Assembly (NCBI RefSeq): GCF_905220565.1
Contig: NC_059396.1
Coordinates: 14,279,706 to 14,343,705, forward strand
Direction: 5' to 3'
DNA length: 64,000 nucleotides
Source of the DNA: Melitaea cinxia
Lineage: Eukaryota; Arthropoda; Insecta; Lepidoptera; Nymphalidae
The notes under the pieces were generated by a model. It made no database searches. It saw nothing but the letters and a program-made list of their open reading frames with translations, and was not told the DNA's origin. Shown piece by piece: positions 1-11,615 of the stretch. How positions within the stretch are numbered: the first letter of the stretch is position 1; the number at the start of each line of letters is the position of its first letter. The position numbers and the translations under genes are program-made.

Positions 1-45
1 GCGGGGATCGAGCCTGCGACCGCCAGCGCAACAGCTATAAAGTCA
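1..45 (-). repeat. SINE head fragment (tRNA-related)
   Basis: Reverse complement of the head of the tRNA-related SINE seen complete at 48954-49299. The B-box-like stretch and the following GCGCTGGCGGT segment are visible on the minus strand. The window edge cuts it. Confidence 0.7.
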
Positions 46-69
46 GTGCAGTGATAGTCACTGACAGTT

Positions 70-350
70 ACTGAGGTAGGGCACAGCAAGAAATTTTCTG
101 CTCAAAATAGGGAGCAACCCGACGGGGGTAGTACCCCAGATCTTACAGAAGATCATAGCTAGATAAAACTGTTTTCAAGCAGTGATGTGTTACTATTGTG
201 TCCAGAGCTCCTGGGGGAATTGGAGATAGGGTCGACCACGCGCTTGCGATGCTTCGGGTTTTGCAGACGTCTATAAGCTATGGTAGTTGCTTACCATCAG
301 CTGAGCCGTACGCTTGTTTGCCGACCTAGTTGTATATATAAAAAAAAAAT
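70..350 (+). repeat. Interspersed repeat family A
   Basis: About 280 bp starting CTGAGGTAGGGCACAGC and ending GTACGCTTGTTTGCC plus an A-rich tail. Related copies lie at 763-1029, 15902-16228 (minus), 28385-28632 and 37950-38612 (minus, interrupted). I see no coding potential, so it is probably a short non-autonomous retroelement. It ends about 20 bp before the exon that follows, so it crowds that exon's splice acceptor. Confidence 0.75.
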
Positions 351-372
351 ACCGCGTCGTTAAAAACAACAG

Positions 373-1824
373 TATCGACAAAAAGCACCTCCATGTGTCA
401 GCCACACTAAAAAGTTACGTGCCATGTGTCCACAGTACCACGACGTGCAAATACCTGAAGTACAGGAGCTGATATCTCGGCCACCGGCTCCCGGAGCACG
501 CTGTCATGAAAAACGCGGTTGGCTACCACCCGACATAGACAACGTGTGCCGCGACCACATCTTCCGCTACGTCAAACAGACACTACTCGCTACTCACAAA
601 GCTGACCTTAAATTTGAGGTAATCCTTTTTTAATTTAATCGTCTCGTTTATGGTATCATTTTGTGGGCTATTAATGATAGGTAATTTTATGGTAATTTAC
701 TGGTTGGTGTATAATCCTTTTTAAATCGTAGGCTTACAGAACTGGACGCACCTTTTAACTACGGTAGGGTACAGTCGGAAATATCCTGCTCAAATGAGTA
801 GCCCGACTGGGGAAGTACCTCGACTTACAGAAGATCACAGCTAAATAATACTGCTTTCAAGTAGTGTTGTGTTCTTGTGGTGGGTGAGGTAACCAGAGCT
901 CCTGGGGGGGACTAGGGAATAGGCTCGGCAACGCGCTTGTGATCTAACCGTCTAAGCGTCTTGTGATGTAATCGCTTATCATCAGGTGAGCCGTACTCTT
1001 GTTTGCCAACCTAGTTGTATAAAAAAAATACCTTTCCTCATTATATCTCGTCCCTTTTCCTACTTATTTGCTAACGTATTTTATGAATTAGATCTAAAAG
1101 TGCGGTTTAATCTTTTATATTTTAGGTAGATGGATGGTTAACTTTATAAAAAAAAAAGTATTTTAAAAGTATTTTACTGTTTTTTTACTGGCCTCGCAGC
1201 TCTATTTACGTTAATATAAAAGACGCTATTAAGATATTTTATCATGCTGTGCTATTAGCTAAAACACGGGTCGCATCGCTTCCAACCTGTAACATCCCCC
1301 ACTGCTGGGCATAGGCCTTTTTCTCAATATAGGAGAAAGTTGGGAGCTTAATTCATCACGCTGCTCCATTGCGGGTTGGCGGATATATTCCCTACTACTA
1401 GTAACAATCGCTATTAGGTATTTGTGATTTGTACCGGGACCGACGACTTAATGTGCTTTCCGAGGCACGGTGGGGTGACCCACAAGGACGTCTGTCCTAC
1501 CGAAATCATACCGGAAAGAAATATTTGTACAAATATCTATCCCGAACGGGTATCGAACCCGCAAACCGTCGGTGCTTTAGGTGACTACTTGCACCACTAC
1601 ACCAGAGCTGAAACACGTCACTAATCAATTAATAGAAATATATATATATATTGTTACTGAAATGTTCAATTTGACTGCTATCATAATAATGTTTTATTAC
1701 CTAGGACGCTAGCAGCGGAGATGATTCGGGATCAGACGGAGACGACGCTAACAAATCGGTCGCGGATCTAGATGAATCGTCAGCAAGTGGCAAAATGGAT
1801 GAAATGGATGACTTAAATAATTAA
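373..1824 (+). CDS. 3'-terminal coding exons of an unidentified gene
   Basis: Two exons join in frame. The first ends at 618 (GAG, then a GTAATC donor). The second is 1705-1824 after a TTACCTAG acceptor and stops at TAA 1822-1824. The frame of the first exon is open back to 364. The start given uses an AG at 371-372; an AG at 430-431 is equally possible. The visible part is about 120 residues. It begins with a Cys/Pro-rich stretch, continues through a segment including HIFRYVKQTLLATHKADLKF, and ends in a Ser/Asp-rich acidic tail (DASSGDDSGSDGDD to MDEMDDLNN). Acidic low-complexity tails are typical of intracellular eukaryotic proteins. I do not recognise the family. The splice signals, the consistent frame and the non-random composition support a real gene. 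A repeat inserted just upstream may have displaced the original polypyrimidine tract. Confidence 0.6.
763..1029 (+). repeat. Interspersed repeat family A (intronic copy)
   Basis: Second copy of the family at 70-350, in the same orientation, within the 619-1704 intron. It shows the same AGAAGATCACAGCTA and GAGCCGTAC..TTGTTTGCC landmarks and ends in an A-run. Confidence 0.75.
1287..1622 (-). repeat. tRNA-related SINE, variant head
   Basis: Reverse complement of the SINE body: TGTAACATCCCCCACTGCTG at the 3' end, GGCACGGTGGGG in the middle. The minus-strand head carries a B-box-like GGGTTCGATACCCG. The head differs from the 48954 copy and resembles those at 25035 and 57100, so there are two head subfamilies with one shared body. 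It lies within the last intron of the unidentified gene. Confidence 0.75.
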
Positions 1825-1983
1825 TATACTGTGATATAATACCCTAACGTATTTTATTTACCAATTTCATTTCCAAAGTACTATAGAAAAATGTTTAAGG
1901 TAGTTAGTGGTAAGACTGGGTATTAATGTAATGAATCGCAACAAAAGTTAATTTATATTATTACTAAATAATCCTATTACATC

Positions 1984-2052
<69 letters not shown>

Positions 2053-2757
2053 CACACGCACACGCACCCACACCCACACAAGCACACGCACGCACGCACG
2101 CTAGCAAGCACGCACGCACGACTGAATGCCCGCAGTCTTTCAGGCAGTAATTAGTACAACTGTTATTTAAAGGTCGTGTTATTTTTATTCTATATAAATA
2201 TTAAATAAAGGCCAACAATGAGCAATGATGGTTACGTTATATCAGTTATATGTGATTATAAATCCAAAATGGTTAAAAGTTTTACTTTCACGTATTTTTT
2301 ATGTGTTTACAAACATAAAATACTCGCTTTTATGTGTTTGTAAAGATTATACTTAAGAAATACAACGTAAATAACTTACAATTAGTAGAACTATCCGTCA
2401 CCTCATTGCTTAATAGTTCAGAACGATCGCAAGAATAATGACGTGTTAAATTTTCATCATCAATAAGTAGAATGTTTATTGAACTATATAACTTTTTTTA
2501 CTTAATACTAAAAAAAGTTCTACTACTATGGTATAGTTACTTGGCACGTTTCCATCCCGCATACCCTTTAGCCTACATGTTTGCCTCATCCATACATATG
2601 CATTTTGCTGTAACATGTTTTCATAAGAATAATTTCAACAATAAAAGACAAGTCAACAACAGTCAACTTTTTCATTTATAAATTGAACTTGTGAAAAATC
2701 GGGCTGTTTCCTTCTGAAATCGTAGGCCACAGAACAGATGCTTAATCACGTAAATTT
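1825..2757 (+). other. 3' UTR and downstream spacer
   Basis: Follows the stop of the unidentified gene. An AATAAA at 2204-2209, about 380 bp after the stop, is the best candidate polyadenylation signal. Apart from the dinucleotide repeat at 1989-2102, I see nothing further to 2757. Confidence 0.4.
1989..2102. repeat. (AC)n microsatellite
   Basis: About 30 uninterrupted AC units decay into interrupted CACACGCACGC variants. It lies in the likely 3' UTR of the upstream gene, so it should be transcribed if the polyadenylation signal at 2204 is used. Confidence 0.95.
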
Positions 2758-2769
2758 ACTTTTTTATTA

Positions 2770-2819
<50 letters not shown>

Positions 2820-2843
2820 CTAGTATATATATATATATATATA
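2758..2843. repeat. Poly-A and (TA)n tract
   Basis: A homopolymer A run is followed by TA dinucleotides with one GCTAGTATA interruption. It abuts the start of the CTAGCTGTGCCCGCAGC repeat. TA runs flank this family on both sides here, so the TA may be part of the element or its preferred target. Confidence 0.9.
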
Positions 2844-4287
2844 CTAGCTGTGCCCGCAGCTTCGCCCGCGTTGAAATCAGTTTGTCACAAAGTTTTCCCG
2901 GCAAACTTCCAGTGTTCTCATCAAAATCGGCTTTGCCGTTCCTCAAACCTTCCTCTTGAAGCCCTCTCTCCATTTGTGAAATCGCATGAAAATCTGTTTA
3001 GTAGATTTTGAAGGAATCGATCACATACACTTTTGGGAACTTTGTTTTATAATACACTAAATGTTGGCCGCGATTACGTCCGCGTGGTTATGGTCATTAC
3101 TATTAAGATGTTTAACGCAATTTTTTTTTATTTCAGTCACTTGAAATGTTTATCAAACTGAGTAACTTTTTAAAAGGCAGAATTTAGTATAATTAATAGT
3201 TATTTTTATAAAACCTCTCTATACACCACATTTTTAGTTTTATTTTCAGGCTGTATATGTTTCATACAAACTATCAACCCCAATTAAATCCTGTTAGCGG
3301 TGGAATATCGTAAAATCCGTTCTTAGCGGACGTCTGCTAACGATAATTTACCTCCCTGCCAAGTTTCATCTTTGTCCATTTTGGATGGATGGACCATCTA
3401 GCGGTTTTTGAGTTCTCGTGATGAGTGAGTCAGTGACCTTTCTCTTTTATATATATAGATTACGATGTGTTATTTGGACACTTCCTCGCCATCTATAGAG
3501 CATACATTTTAAATTTAAAGTTTCTTACTTCAAAAACATAGGACTTTCATACAAACTTCTAACCCCCATTTTACCTCCTTAGGGGTGAACTATCATAAAA
3601 TCAGTTCTTAGCAAACGTCTACACCCTATAAGAAATCTACCTGCCAAATTTCATGTTTATAGCTGTTATAGTTTCGGAGATTTCGTGATGAGTGAATTAA
3701 CCTACCATCCCCCGTTTTAACCCCAAAAGGGACTTGATTTCTAAAGATACATTATTTGAACACCTTCTCACTATCTATAGAGCATACATTTTAAATTTCA
3801 AGTCTCTTCATTCAAAAACATAGGACTTTCATACAAACTTCCAACCCCCGTTTTATCCCCTTAAGGGTCGAATTTCGTGGAATTCGTTCGCGGATGTCTA
3901 CGCCCTATAAGGAGCCTTTCTGCCAAATTTCAAGTTTGTAACTGTTATAGTTTCGGAGATTTCATGATCAGTGAGCGAACCTACTATCCCCCGTTTTAAC
4001 CCCAAAAAGGGGTTGATTTCTAAAGATACATTATTTGGACACCTTTTCACCATCTATAGAGCTTACATTTAAAAATATCAAGTCTCGTACTTCAAAAACA
4101 TAGGACTTTCATACAAACTTTCAACCCCCGTTTTACCCCCTTAGGGGTCGTTTTTCATAAAATCCGTTCTTAGCGGATGCCTACGTCTTATAAGGAGCCT
4201 ACCTGCCAAATTTCAAGTTTTTAGGTGTTATAGTTTTGGAGATTTCGTGATGAGTGACCTTTCGCGTTTATATATATTATAGATATA
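2844..4287 (+). repeat. Family E2 repeat with about three 280-bp units
   Basis: Starts CTAGCTGTGCCCGCAGC, the head of a widespread lepidopteran repeat, and ends GTGACCTTTCGCGTTTATA. The middle is a tandem array with unit starts near 3469, 3749 and 4029. Each unit contains TACAAACTTCCAACCCCCGT, a GGATGTCTACGCCCTATAAG-like segment and GTTTCGGAGATTTCGTGATG. No protein-coding frame is visible. The related copy at 40069-42128 carries five units. It is flanked by TA microsatellites (right flank 4288-4351). Classification is uncertain: a non-autonomous LINE or Helitron derivative. Confidence 0.75.
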
Positions 4288-4293
4288 GATTAT

Positions 4294-4351
<58 letters not shown>
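4288..4351. repeat. (TA)n microsatellite
   Basis: Near-pure TA dinucleotides directly after the end of the family E2 repeat. Confidence 0.95.
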
Positions 4352-4358
<7 letters not shown>

Positions 4359-5582
4359 TATCTGGAAACCTATACTTTCGTGGTCTTATATTCATCTTAT
4401 CAGGATATTGTTGGGGAATCTCTCAGGAAATTCAGTGAACTCAACAGTGACATGTATAATACAGAGGTGGTTCGTGTAATTTTTTGGTAGAGGTTCACAA
4501 AAAGTAAACGAAAAACTAGACCTAACTAAATGGTAAAATTTATTTTATTTGTACAGAAAATTCATTCCGTCTATGCACGTCGTGTGTGAGCGGTAGGAGT
4601 ATGTATAAGCAAGTTATTTTACTCTTTGGAGTAGGCTAATTTCTCATATGAATTCTTTTGTTTCACGCGTCGTCCTGTGTCTATGTTTCTCTTTCGCACT
4701 CATTGAATACAGTGCTGGAATCGTGCTAAATTTCGTTTTATAGGAGCGCAATCTCTGAGGCGCTCTTCGTTACAAATTGACGTCAATGTACGCATAGGTG
4801 TAGTTAATACAATACACTATTGTATAGGCATAGTAGAATAGAAAGAATGTAATGTAAGGATAGTATGTATTATAAAGAAATATAGGTTTAAGATTATCTG
4901 TGGAATTTTCGTGGGAGTGCACTGCACCAGCGCTGTTTAGGATGAGTCGTCTCTGGTATAATAAAATAAGTTTTTGTACATTTTGGATATCTATTTCTTC
5001 TAAGTAGAATTCTTTTGTAATAAATTAACGACTTCCGTAATTTTTTTCTGAAAAATACAGATTTTCCACCACCTCCTCATACATTTAGGAGGATTGATTT
5101 TAAGATAGTAACTATAGTGCATGGGCAAATATATTGTTTTGTAGGTACTTTCGGTAGGGTCAATTTTTTTAAAGCGAATGTCATTTTTAAATTTTTATTG
5201 TTTTCTTCCTTTTTTATCTGATATTTTCAATGTGCTTAAAACACCCAATTAAAATTTTGGAAATAATTTCTTGAATAAATCGATCTACCATTGTCCCTAA
5301 TTTTAATTACTGTTCCTGTATTTTATTTTTCGAAGAAGATATAGTAGTATCCTTACTATCTACCATTATTACTATCTAGTTACTCTTCTCTATATTAAAG
5401 ATTCCGGTAATTTTTGACATAATATACATCAATACGAGTAGTATCATGTAGAGATAAAACTAGATTTAATTTGATATGTCCATATATCGTATAATTTACA
5501 AGTATATATTACGAAGGCTAAATGAGCAGTGACAACCATTTTTTTAAGCTTTTTACATACATATATCTAAAATAGCAACCTC
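4352..5582. other. Non-coding spacer
   Basis: AT-rich intergenic DNA. I found no coding frame with codon structure, no recognisable repeat and no RNA gene. Confidence 0.5.
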
Positions 5583-5660
5583 TATCGTCTACTGAGTGGC
5601 TACGGCAGTAAAGAATATTCTCCCTCTGGACTGACCCTTGGACTGCGATAAGCTGAAGTG
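5583..5660 (+). repeat. Repeat family C, internally deleted fragment
   Basis: GTGGCTACGGCAGTAAAGAA at the start and GGACTGCGATAAGCTGAAG at the end match the two ends of the roughly 330-bp family C copies at 23195 and 52672. The middle is missing. Confidence 0.65.
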
Positions 5661-5668
5661 AGTGACTA

Positions 5669-6073
5669 AATAGAGTTGCGAGTAGTCGCTTAAAACATCG
5701 ACGGTTTGTGGGTTCGATTCCTGCTCATCAGTTCATCATCACCAGTTCAGCCCCCACCCGATTCCCGCTCGGGATGGATATTTGTATTTGGTATATTTCT
5801 TTTCGGTTTGGATGTATGTTCTTGTGGCTCTCCCCACCGAACCTCGGAGAATACGTTAAGCCTTCGGTCGCAGTTGTTATCATAAATCGATAGTGATCGT
5901 TACTCATATTAGGGAACATATCCAACCTATACATAATCATACAAACATACATATCGAACATATCGAACATAAGCAAGCCGCAGTGTAGTAGCGTAGTGGA
6001 TTATGCTCCAATCCTTTTCTTACATTGGTAAAAGAGGCCTATGCCCAGAAGTGGGATGTTACAGGCTGAATGC
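5669..6073 (+). repeat. tRNA-related SINE, diverged
   Basis: A B-box-like GGTTCGATTCC is followed by a GGATATTTGTATTTGG linker, TCTCCCCACCGAACCTCGGA, the GTTGTTATCATAAATCG body and the AGTGGGATGTTACAGGCTGA 3' end. The head appears partly duplicated: a second GATTCCCGCTCGGGATG lies 40 bp after the first. Older than the 48954 copy. Confidence 0.7.
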
Positions 6074-6518
6074 GAATGCGATATAATACCTATATAAAGT
6101 TCATTTATACACATAGACGTACGTACATACACACATAAACACGCATTTAAGTGTAATATTTTAATGAAACTATTTTATTTTATATCGCAATGTCTAAACA
6201 CCATTTTGATTTTAGGTTTCAGAACTATTACGACGTAAATTCACGCGAACAATTGAATGATAGTTTGGTAATAACGTTTACTTGCATGCATGTATTGTGT
6301 TTAAGTATTTTAGCTCGATTTTATGTATTCTTTGTCGATAATTTGGACTATGAACTGTGACTAAATAGATATTCACTATAAAATTTATTACTTATTAACT
6401 CAATAACAATAAAAAATAATAGCTTTATTATTTGTAATTATAATAGAGCGATAAGCAGAAGCAAATAGAGCGACGACTCCTATTTATAGGTATCTATATA
6501 TCTATCTATTAGCTGTCC

Positions 6519-6710
6519 TGGCGAACTTCGTACCGCCTTATTTTTTTTTTCGGAAAAAATATTTTAATAATTATTTATGTCGAAATAAAATAAAGCCATC
6601 TTTCAAGTTGGGTCAAACTGCACACGGTGTGCAAATTTGTTTAAAATCGGTTAAGTAGTTTAGGAGTCCATCGCGGGCAAACAACGTGACGCGTAATTTA
6701 TATATATTAA
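6519..6710 (-). mobile_element. Helitron-like non-autonomous element
   Basis: Reverse complement of the elements at 11983-12372. It shares the conserved core GCACACCGTGTGCA, the AACCGATTTTA..AAGTAGTTTAGGAG segment and a degraded TAGCTG..GGCGAACTTCG terminus. No coding content. Confidence 0.65.
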
Positions 6711-7194
6711 CATATGTAACAAGCATTTGCGAAGATATAGAATTTTAATCATACGAGAATATATTTTTAATAAAGATTAAAACTTTCCTAACTTCGCTCA
6801 TCGCATCTCTTAATCACATACAACGTACATCATGTAGATACGTATGTAACCATGAGTAAATCATATTATGTACGTATGTATGGTCCAGTGGATAGAGCAC
6901 GTAAAGTAATAGTATACACAAAACGTAACAGTACACGTATACACGTAAAGTAATAGTAACACATGTAATGTAGTGTATTTCAATCGGGTCTGGAAACGTT
7001 GACTTTAACATTTGTAAAATCTGTTTTTAAAACTCATTTCCTGCTGGTCGGATGTAGGAAAACATTGCGAGGGATCGTGTTTAGGAAGGATTTCTTAGAC
7101 ATGGCTCGTATCTGTTAATTTGGCACGGAAGTGACTTCATACCATAGTCTATGTTCTTAGTTTATACAATAGATTTAAAAAAAGGTTAAATAGT

Positions 7195-8130
7195 CGTTTT
7201 CTACCTACCGAACTTACACATTAAAAAATATACTTATGTTATTATAATAAATACCCCTTCTACTGCCTATCCTTGATTATGCTGATGTATGCTATCTGGA
7301 TGTGACTGAGGAGCTACTTACAAAGTTAGAGCGTCTCCAAAATCTTGCCATAAGATTCATTTTTGGCCTGCGAAAATTTGATCGCATCTCTCAATTTCGT
7401 GCTCAGTTAAAATGGCTCCCCATTCGTCTTCGGCGTGATATGCACATCCTTTCCACTCTCTTTAATATCCTTCACGATCCAAATGCTCCATCGTATCTTC
7501 GATCCCGATTTCACCTACTGCCCTCTCCTACTCGTTCCAGGCGCTCTGGCATTACAGCTAAGCTAGACATACCAAAATGTAATACAAAATTTAAGTTAAA
7601 TTCTTATTCGGTACGCGCCTCCATACTATGGAACAAACTCCCAAGAGTCATTCAAACTAGTCCTTCCCTTGTTTCCTTTAAATATAAATTAAAGAAACAC
7701 TTGCTTTCACTAGCTAATGTGTAATCATCTGTATATTATAGAATATGTATGTATTTACTTATATATTATAGTGAGTATGTATATGTTTATGTATATGTAT
7801 AAGTATATTTGTATTTTGGTATGTATCTTTATATGTATTTGTTAATATGTAGCATGTTACATTTTTGTATATGTATATAAATTTTATTCTTTTATTTTAT
7901 TTATTTTTTCTTTGGTGTTTTTTTTTTAATATTTATTATTTATTTTTTATTTTCTTCTGAATGAATACTTCTTGCACTGTTTGCCTCGCTATATGAAACA
8001 CTTACTCATGACCATGGGTTGACTGGAAGAAATCTCTTTCAGAGATAAGTCCACCTTTGCCATAAACCTTTCTATTATTGTAAGTTTTATATCTATTTTT
8101 TGAGTGCAATAAAGTATATAATAATAAATA
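7195..8130 (+). mobile_element. 5'-truncated Jockey/CR1-like LINE (C-terminus and 3' UTR)
   Basis: An open frame from about 7240 to the stop at 7722-7724 encodes the C-terminal end of a non-LTR retrotransposon polyprotein. Diagnostic stretches are FIFGLRKFDRIS, LKWLPIRLRRD, SYSVRASILWNKLP and a Lys-rich end. The region after it is AT-rich with TATG-type repeats and then CTGGAAGAAATCTCTTTCAG and TGCAATAAAG, the 3' UTR and polyadenylation signal of the family. The endonuclease and reverse transcriptase core are absent, as expected for a truncated insertion. Related 3' ends occur at 33640, 38120, 45055 and 48548. Confidence 0.8.
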
Positions 8131-8374
8131 ATTATGAAAACTTTAAAACTTCTTTAACTGTTATATGAAAAGTTATACTGTTTTTTTACGTGTAATTCAT
8201 AAAATAATTAATAATATTTTCTTTACGTAGGGACTCGATGTACCTATTAAGTAGATTATCATTTATTTCAAATTTATCAAAATCAACAGATCTAACTAAT
8301 ATTTATAGTAAGTCTGGAATAGGGAATGCAGAGTTTTGGTTCAGCCTAGACCGGAAACAAATATAATATAAATA

Positions 8375-8570
8375 TTACCTCCGAGTGGGAATCGAAGCCA
8401 TGGCACACAGAAATCAGAGCGGTCGTCACCTAATAAAAAAGAAAAAATCTTCTTGAAGAACAAGTAAGCACAATGTCAACTAAAATTACATATTATCATA
8501 ATTATCACTTCAGCCTATCGCAGTCCCCTTCTGGATATAGGCCTCCACAAGTTCGCGCCAACTAAAAATA
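8375..8570 (-). repeat. SINE head and family C end fragments
   Basis: 8375-8440 matches the reverse complement of the variant SINE head (GAGTGGGAATCGAAGCC, CAGAGCGGTCGTCACC). 8515-8565 matches the reverse complement of the family C end (CAGCCTATCGCAGTCC, ATAGGCCTCCACAAGTTCGC). Two old fragments. Confidence 0.6.
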
Positions 8571-8634
8571 CAATTAAGAAATACTAATGGGTATTAAAAA
8601 CGAGTGTGTTTTGGACCACACGACTGAAGTAAAA

Positions 8635-8765
8635 CTTACGAAACGTAACTCTCTCTTTCTATCCTCACTAACTTATATCTCCCTCTCAAATTCCGTTCAC
8701 TTCGCCCGATCACACTTTTCGTAACACTCGTGTAATTTCAAAAACTTTTCTTATTTGTCTATTTA
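8635..8765. repeat. Unnamed repeat G, first copy
   Basis: CTCTCTTTCTATCCTCACTA, TATATCTCCCTCTCAA and TTTTCGTAACACTCGTGTA recur with small changes at 47155-47290. No coding content. Only two copies are seen, so the family limits are uncertain. Confidence 0.5.
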
Positions 8766-9414
8766 TTATTATAGTCCTTTATTCATACCGTAACAGGTAG
8801 ATTAGGAATACAATATATTATATGATGCGTTTAACAAACTACTAATTATGAAGATTTCTTTAACGATGAATACCTATTTCCATACATAAACAATGTATTT
8901 AAATTTCAAAATGTATACGACCAAATTTCAAGGATGTTCAATCGAGGCGCAATTAATAGATTAAATGGAATTTTCAGGGATTTATGCATTAGGGTAACTG
9001 GACTACGAGTACGTCTAAGTGTATATTAAAATCGGTAACATTAAAATTTTGCCTCATTACCATCAAATGTTAGATATAGATTACATTAATTATTTTCAAC
9101 AAAGACCAAAATCTTTTAAGTACCTATTAAGGAAACTAACTATTCATCAATAAATAGGTATTATATTATTCTTTGATTTAGTCAACCTCTAATAAAAATG
9201 TAATATACAAACCTATTATGAAAATAACAAATAAATTGTACAAACAGTAATCATTGAAAATAAAACCTACAACATAATTGGACAAACATATCGACACATA
9301 TAGAAGACTAAGAAGTTTAAAGTACAATTAATTAATTACAATATTTTGTTAGTCTCTTATCTCAACGCTCCCCTAGCGACCTTTTTCGACAAAGAGGCGT
9401 TAACAGCCCTCAGG
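8766..9414. other. Non-coding sequence upstream of the candidate promoter
   Basis: AT-rich, with no recognised repeat and no coding frame. GC content rises sharply toward 9370-9500. Confidence 0.45.
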
Positions 9415-9560
9415 GAGACAAAGCGAGTGCCTTATCACGTGTCTATATAACCGCGGCGGAGCTGCGCGAGCGCACACTCGCTTCGTTCTTTCTCACACTG
9501 CACGATCGTTTTCCCGTCCCTTTGTAAGTTTCCACTGCGCGAGTGTGAGGTTAGTGTGTG
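9415..9560 (+). promoter_or_regulatory. Candidate promoter and non-coding first exon of the CRAL-TRIO gene at 13155
   Basis: This GC-rich island in AT-rich DNA has TATATAA at 9444-9450, followed 30-50 bp downstream by pyrimidine-rich initiator-like sites (CACACTCGCTTCG, TTCTCACACTGCACG). An AG/GTTAGT at 9548-9550 could be the donor of a short untranslated exon. The matching acceptor would be the TTTCATTTCCTAG at 13132-13144, ten bases before the ATG at 13155. The link is inferred from position, strand and composition, without transcript evidence. Confidence 0.45.
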
Positions 9561-10612
9561 ATTTTCACAATATTCCGCAACTTAAATATTTTGCGAACAA
9601 ACTGGAGCGTATATTCAGCTGTTTCGATTGTGTCGTGGACGGTTGATTTGTTTACGTGTATGTTATTTTTTTTTAAATATTCTTTGTTTATAGAGTTAAA
9701 GTTTTTCTATACTATATATTGAACGTGGTATTTATTTAGTTTTATCGTAATTCGGATGTATCTGGTAAGAAATTAAGATATAGTCATTCATACAAGAATT
9801 AAAAATATAATTTTTAGTCTAGTTATTTAAATTAGAAACAATTGTTTAAGGTTACCTAGGAATTTTATCCTAGGATATTTAACATGAAAAGGGTAATGTT
9901 TGTAATTCCTAAGATTTTTACGTTTCTGTCGTAAATAAATTGTTCGAGAAAATAATCATTTAAGGTATTTTGATAGAAGGTATACTTTGTTTTCTTTTTT
10001 GTTCAGACCGGTTTCTAAAATTGCTAGTATCGAATTAGTTTCATTTTAATTTTATAAAAGTACATGCAAATTATACTTCATATCATGTAATGAAACATGT
10101 GCATAACTTACAAAAGCCTACAAACGTAATTTAATATACGATGGAGATACCTGCAGTAAAACAATTTAAACTATAAGTTGTATCTAGTCATAGTTTAGTC
10201 TACATAAAACACGTTAATCACATAGAAATAAAACATGTTTCATTAGTTATCATAAATACCTAGTATTCTTGGTAAGTTCAAAAAGCATTAATACAACATA
10301 GTCTTTAAGACCACGTATACCTATATAAGCAAGTTTGATGTAGTTGTTTTATTTGATTACAAAACATTGTTTTGATTTTGTACATCATTTGAATTGGCAC
10401 AAAATCTATAAATAACTTTCAAATGTTCTCGCAACTTTATATTTTTATTTGATAAAGGCTATATCTTTAAAGGTGTAAAATATACATACCTACTGACCCT
10501 AATAATTATCGTTATATAATATATCGGTAAGTAATAAGAAATTAAAATAAGAAAATGGAAAAATATTTTTACAAATTTTGCAAAATTGAAGCAAATAGAC
10601 AATCTATACTAA
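9561..10612. other. Presumed 5' UTR intron, unremarkable part
   Basis: AT-rich DNA with no coding frame or recognised repeat. If the promoter call is right, this is the start of the first, non-coding intron. Confidence 0.4.
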
Positions 10613-10877
10613 TATTATACAGAGGCAAAGTTTTTAACTTTGTTTCTTTGTAGAGGGTAATCTTTGCAAATACTTACCCGATCATGAAAATTCTTTCACT
10701 AACAGAAAGCTACACTATTCGGGAGAGACATATTTTATTATTATTAAACAAATAATTCAGTGAAAAGTAAATGTATATGTGAATCAAGTCGGAGATGTAC
10801 GAGCGAGATGAAAACTTTACTATATATTTGCATCATAAAAATAATTACGGCCAACGAAGTGGACACGGGTCGGCTAG
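10613..10877 (+). mobile_element. Short non-autonomous Helitron
   Basis: The 5' end TCTATACTAATATTATA and the 3' end GGACACGGGTCGGCTAG fit lepidopteran Helitrons, which begin TC, end CTAG (often CTAGT with the host T) and insert between A and T. The bases flanking it are A on the left and T on the right. About 265 bp with no coding frame. A second 5' end of the same type (TCTATACTAATATTATAA) lies at 24212. Confidence 0.7.
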
Positions 10878-11384
10878 TAGATAATAAGTAATATGAGACG
10901 TATCTGTAAATCTAAACAATTTTAGTTATAAATAATTTATGCATTTATGTAATTTCTTATTTGTACATGAAAATTATAATCCCTTTATCTAATAATCAAA
11001 TCAATTTTATCAAAATAGTTAATTATGATAAAATATACGTAATTATGAATGTCAAGATGGAAGTTTTGCGACCTTTTTAATAGTAGGTATTACTTAATCT
11101 TTTAAATTGCGAGTACATTATCATATTTAACTTTTAAAATCATTCTTATGACTGCTGCTGATCTGCAAAATATTTTAAATTACTTTAGGATATTCAATAT
11201 TTAAGATTAATGCTTATTACTGTAAGTTGATTCAATAGATACTTTAAAAGCATTACGATTCTCAGTCACCACTTCGAAAATAAGTTACGAAATAACTGAA
11301 GCAGTAAACTAAATGCTTCAACAATTGGTAAACTTTTACATATATCGAACAAAAGAGATACATATATACAATATATTAATAGCT

Positions 11385-11615
11385 GTGTTTGTTCCTAAAC
11401 GAAAAACAAAAAAGAAAACGACTTCAAATCCGTATTATGAAGGATAACTCAAAAAGTACTTACTGGTCAGATCTCGCTTTTTAAATGGGATCACATGATA
11501 AGGACTAGCTGTTCAATACAAAAGTAATCATCAAAATAAATACACCCAGCAAAATTTTATAAAGTAACATACATAAAAAAAGTACAGTTGAAATAAGAAC
11601 TTTCTCATTTTTTTG
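11385..11615. repeat. Repeat family D fragment
   Basis: Matches the family ending in CCGACTTCAA / TTGAAGTCGG: CAAACGAAAAACAAAAAAG, ACTCAAAAAGTACTTACTGG, CAGATCTCGCTTT, TCACATGATAAGGAC, ATACACCCAGCAAAA and GTAACATACAT. Decayed copy. Confidence 0.65.

Noticed and set aside
2767..2973. A 68-aa minus-strand frame starting MERGLQEEGL, similar to one at 40037-40285
   Set aside because: Both lie in the non-coding head of family E2 repeats; the similarity is that of the repeat, and one runs into a TA/poly-A tract.
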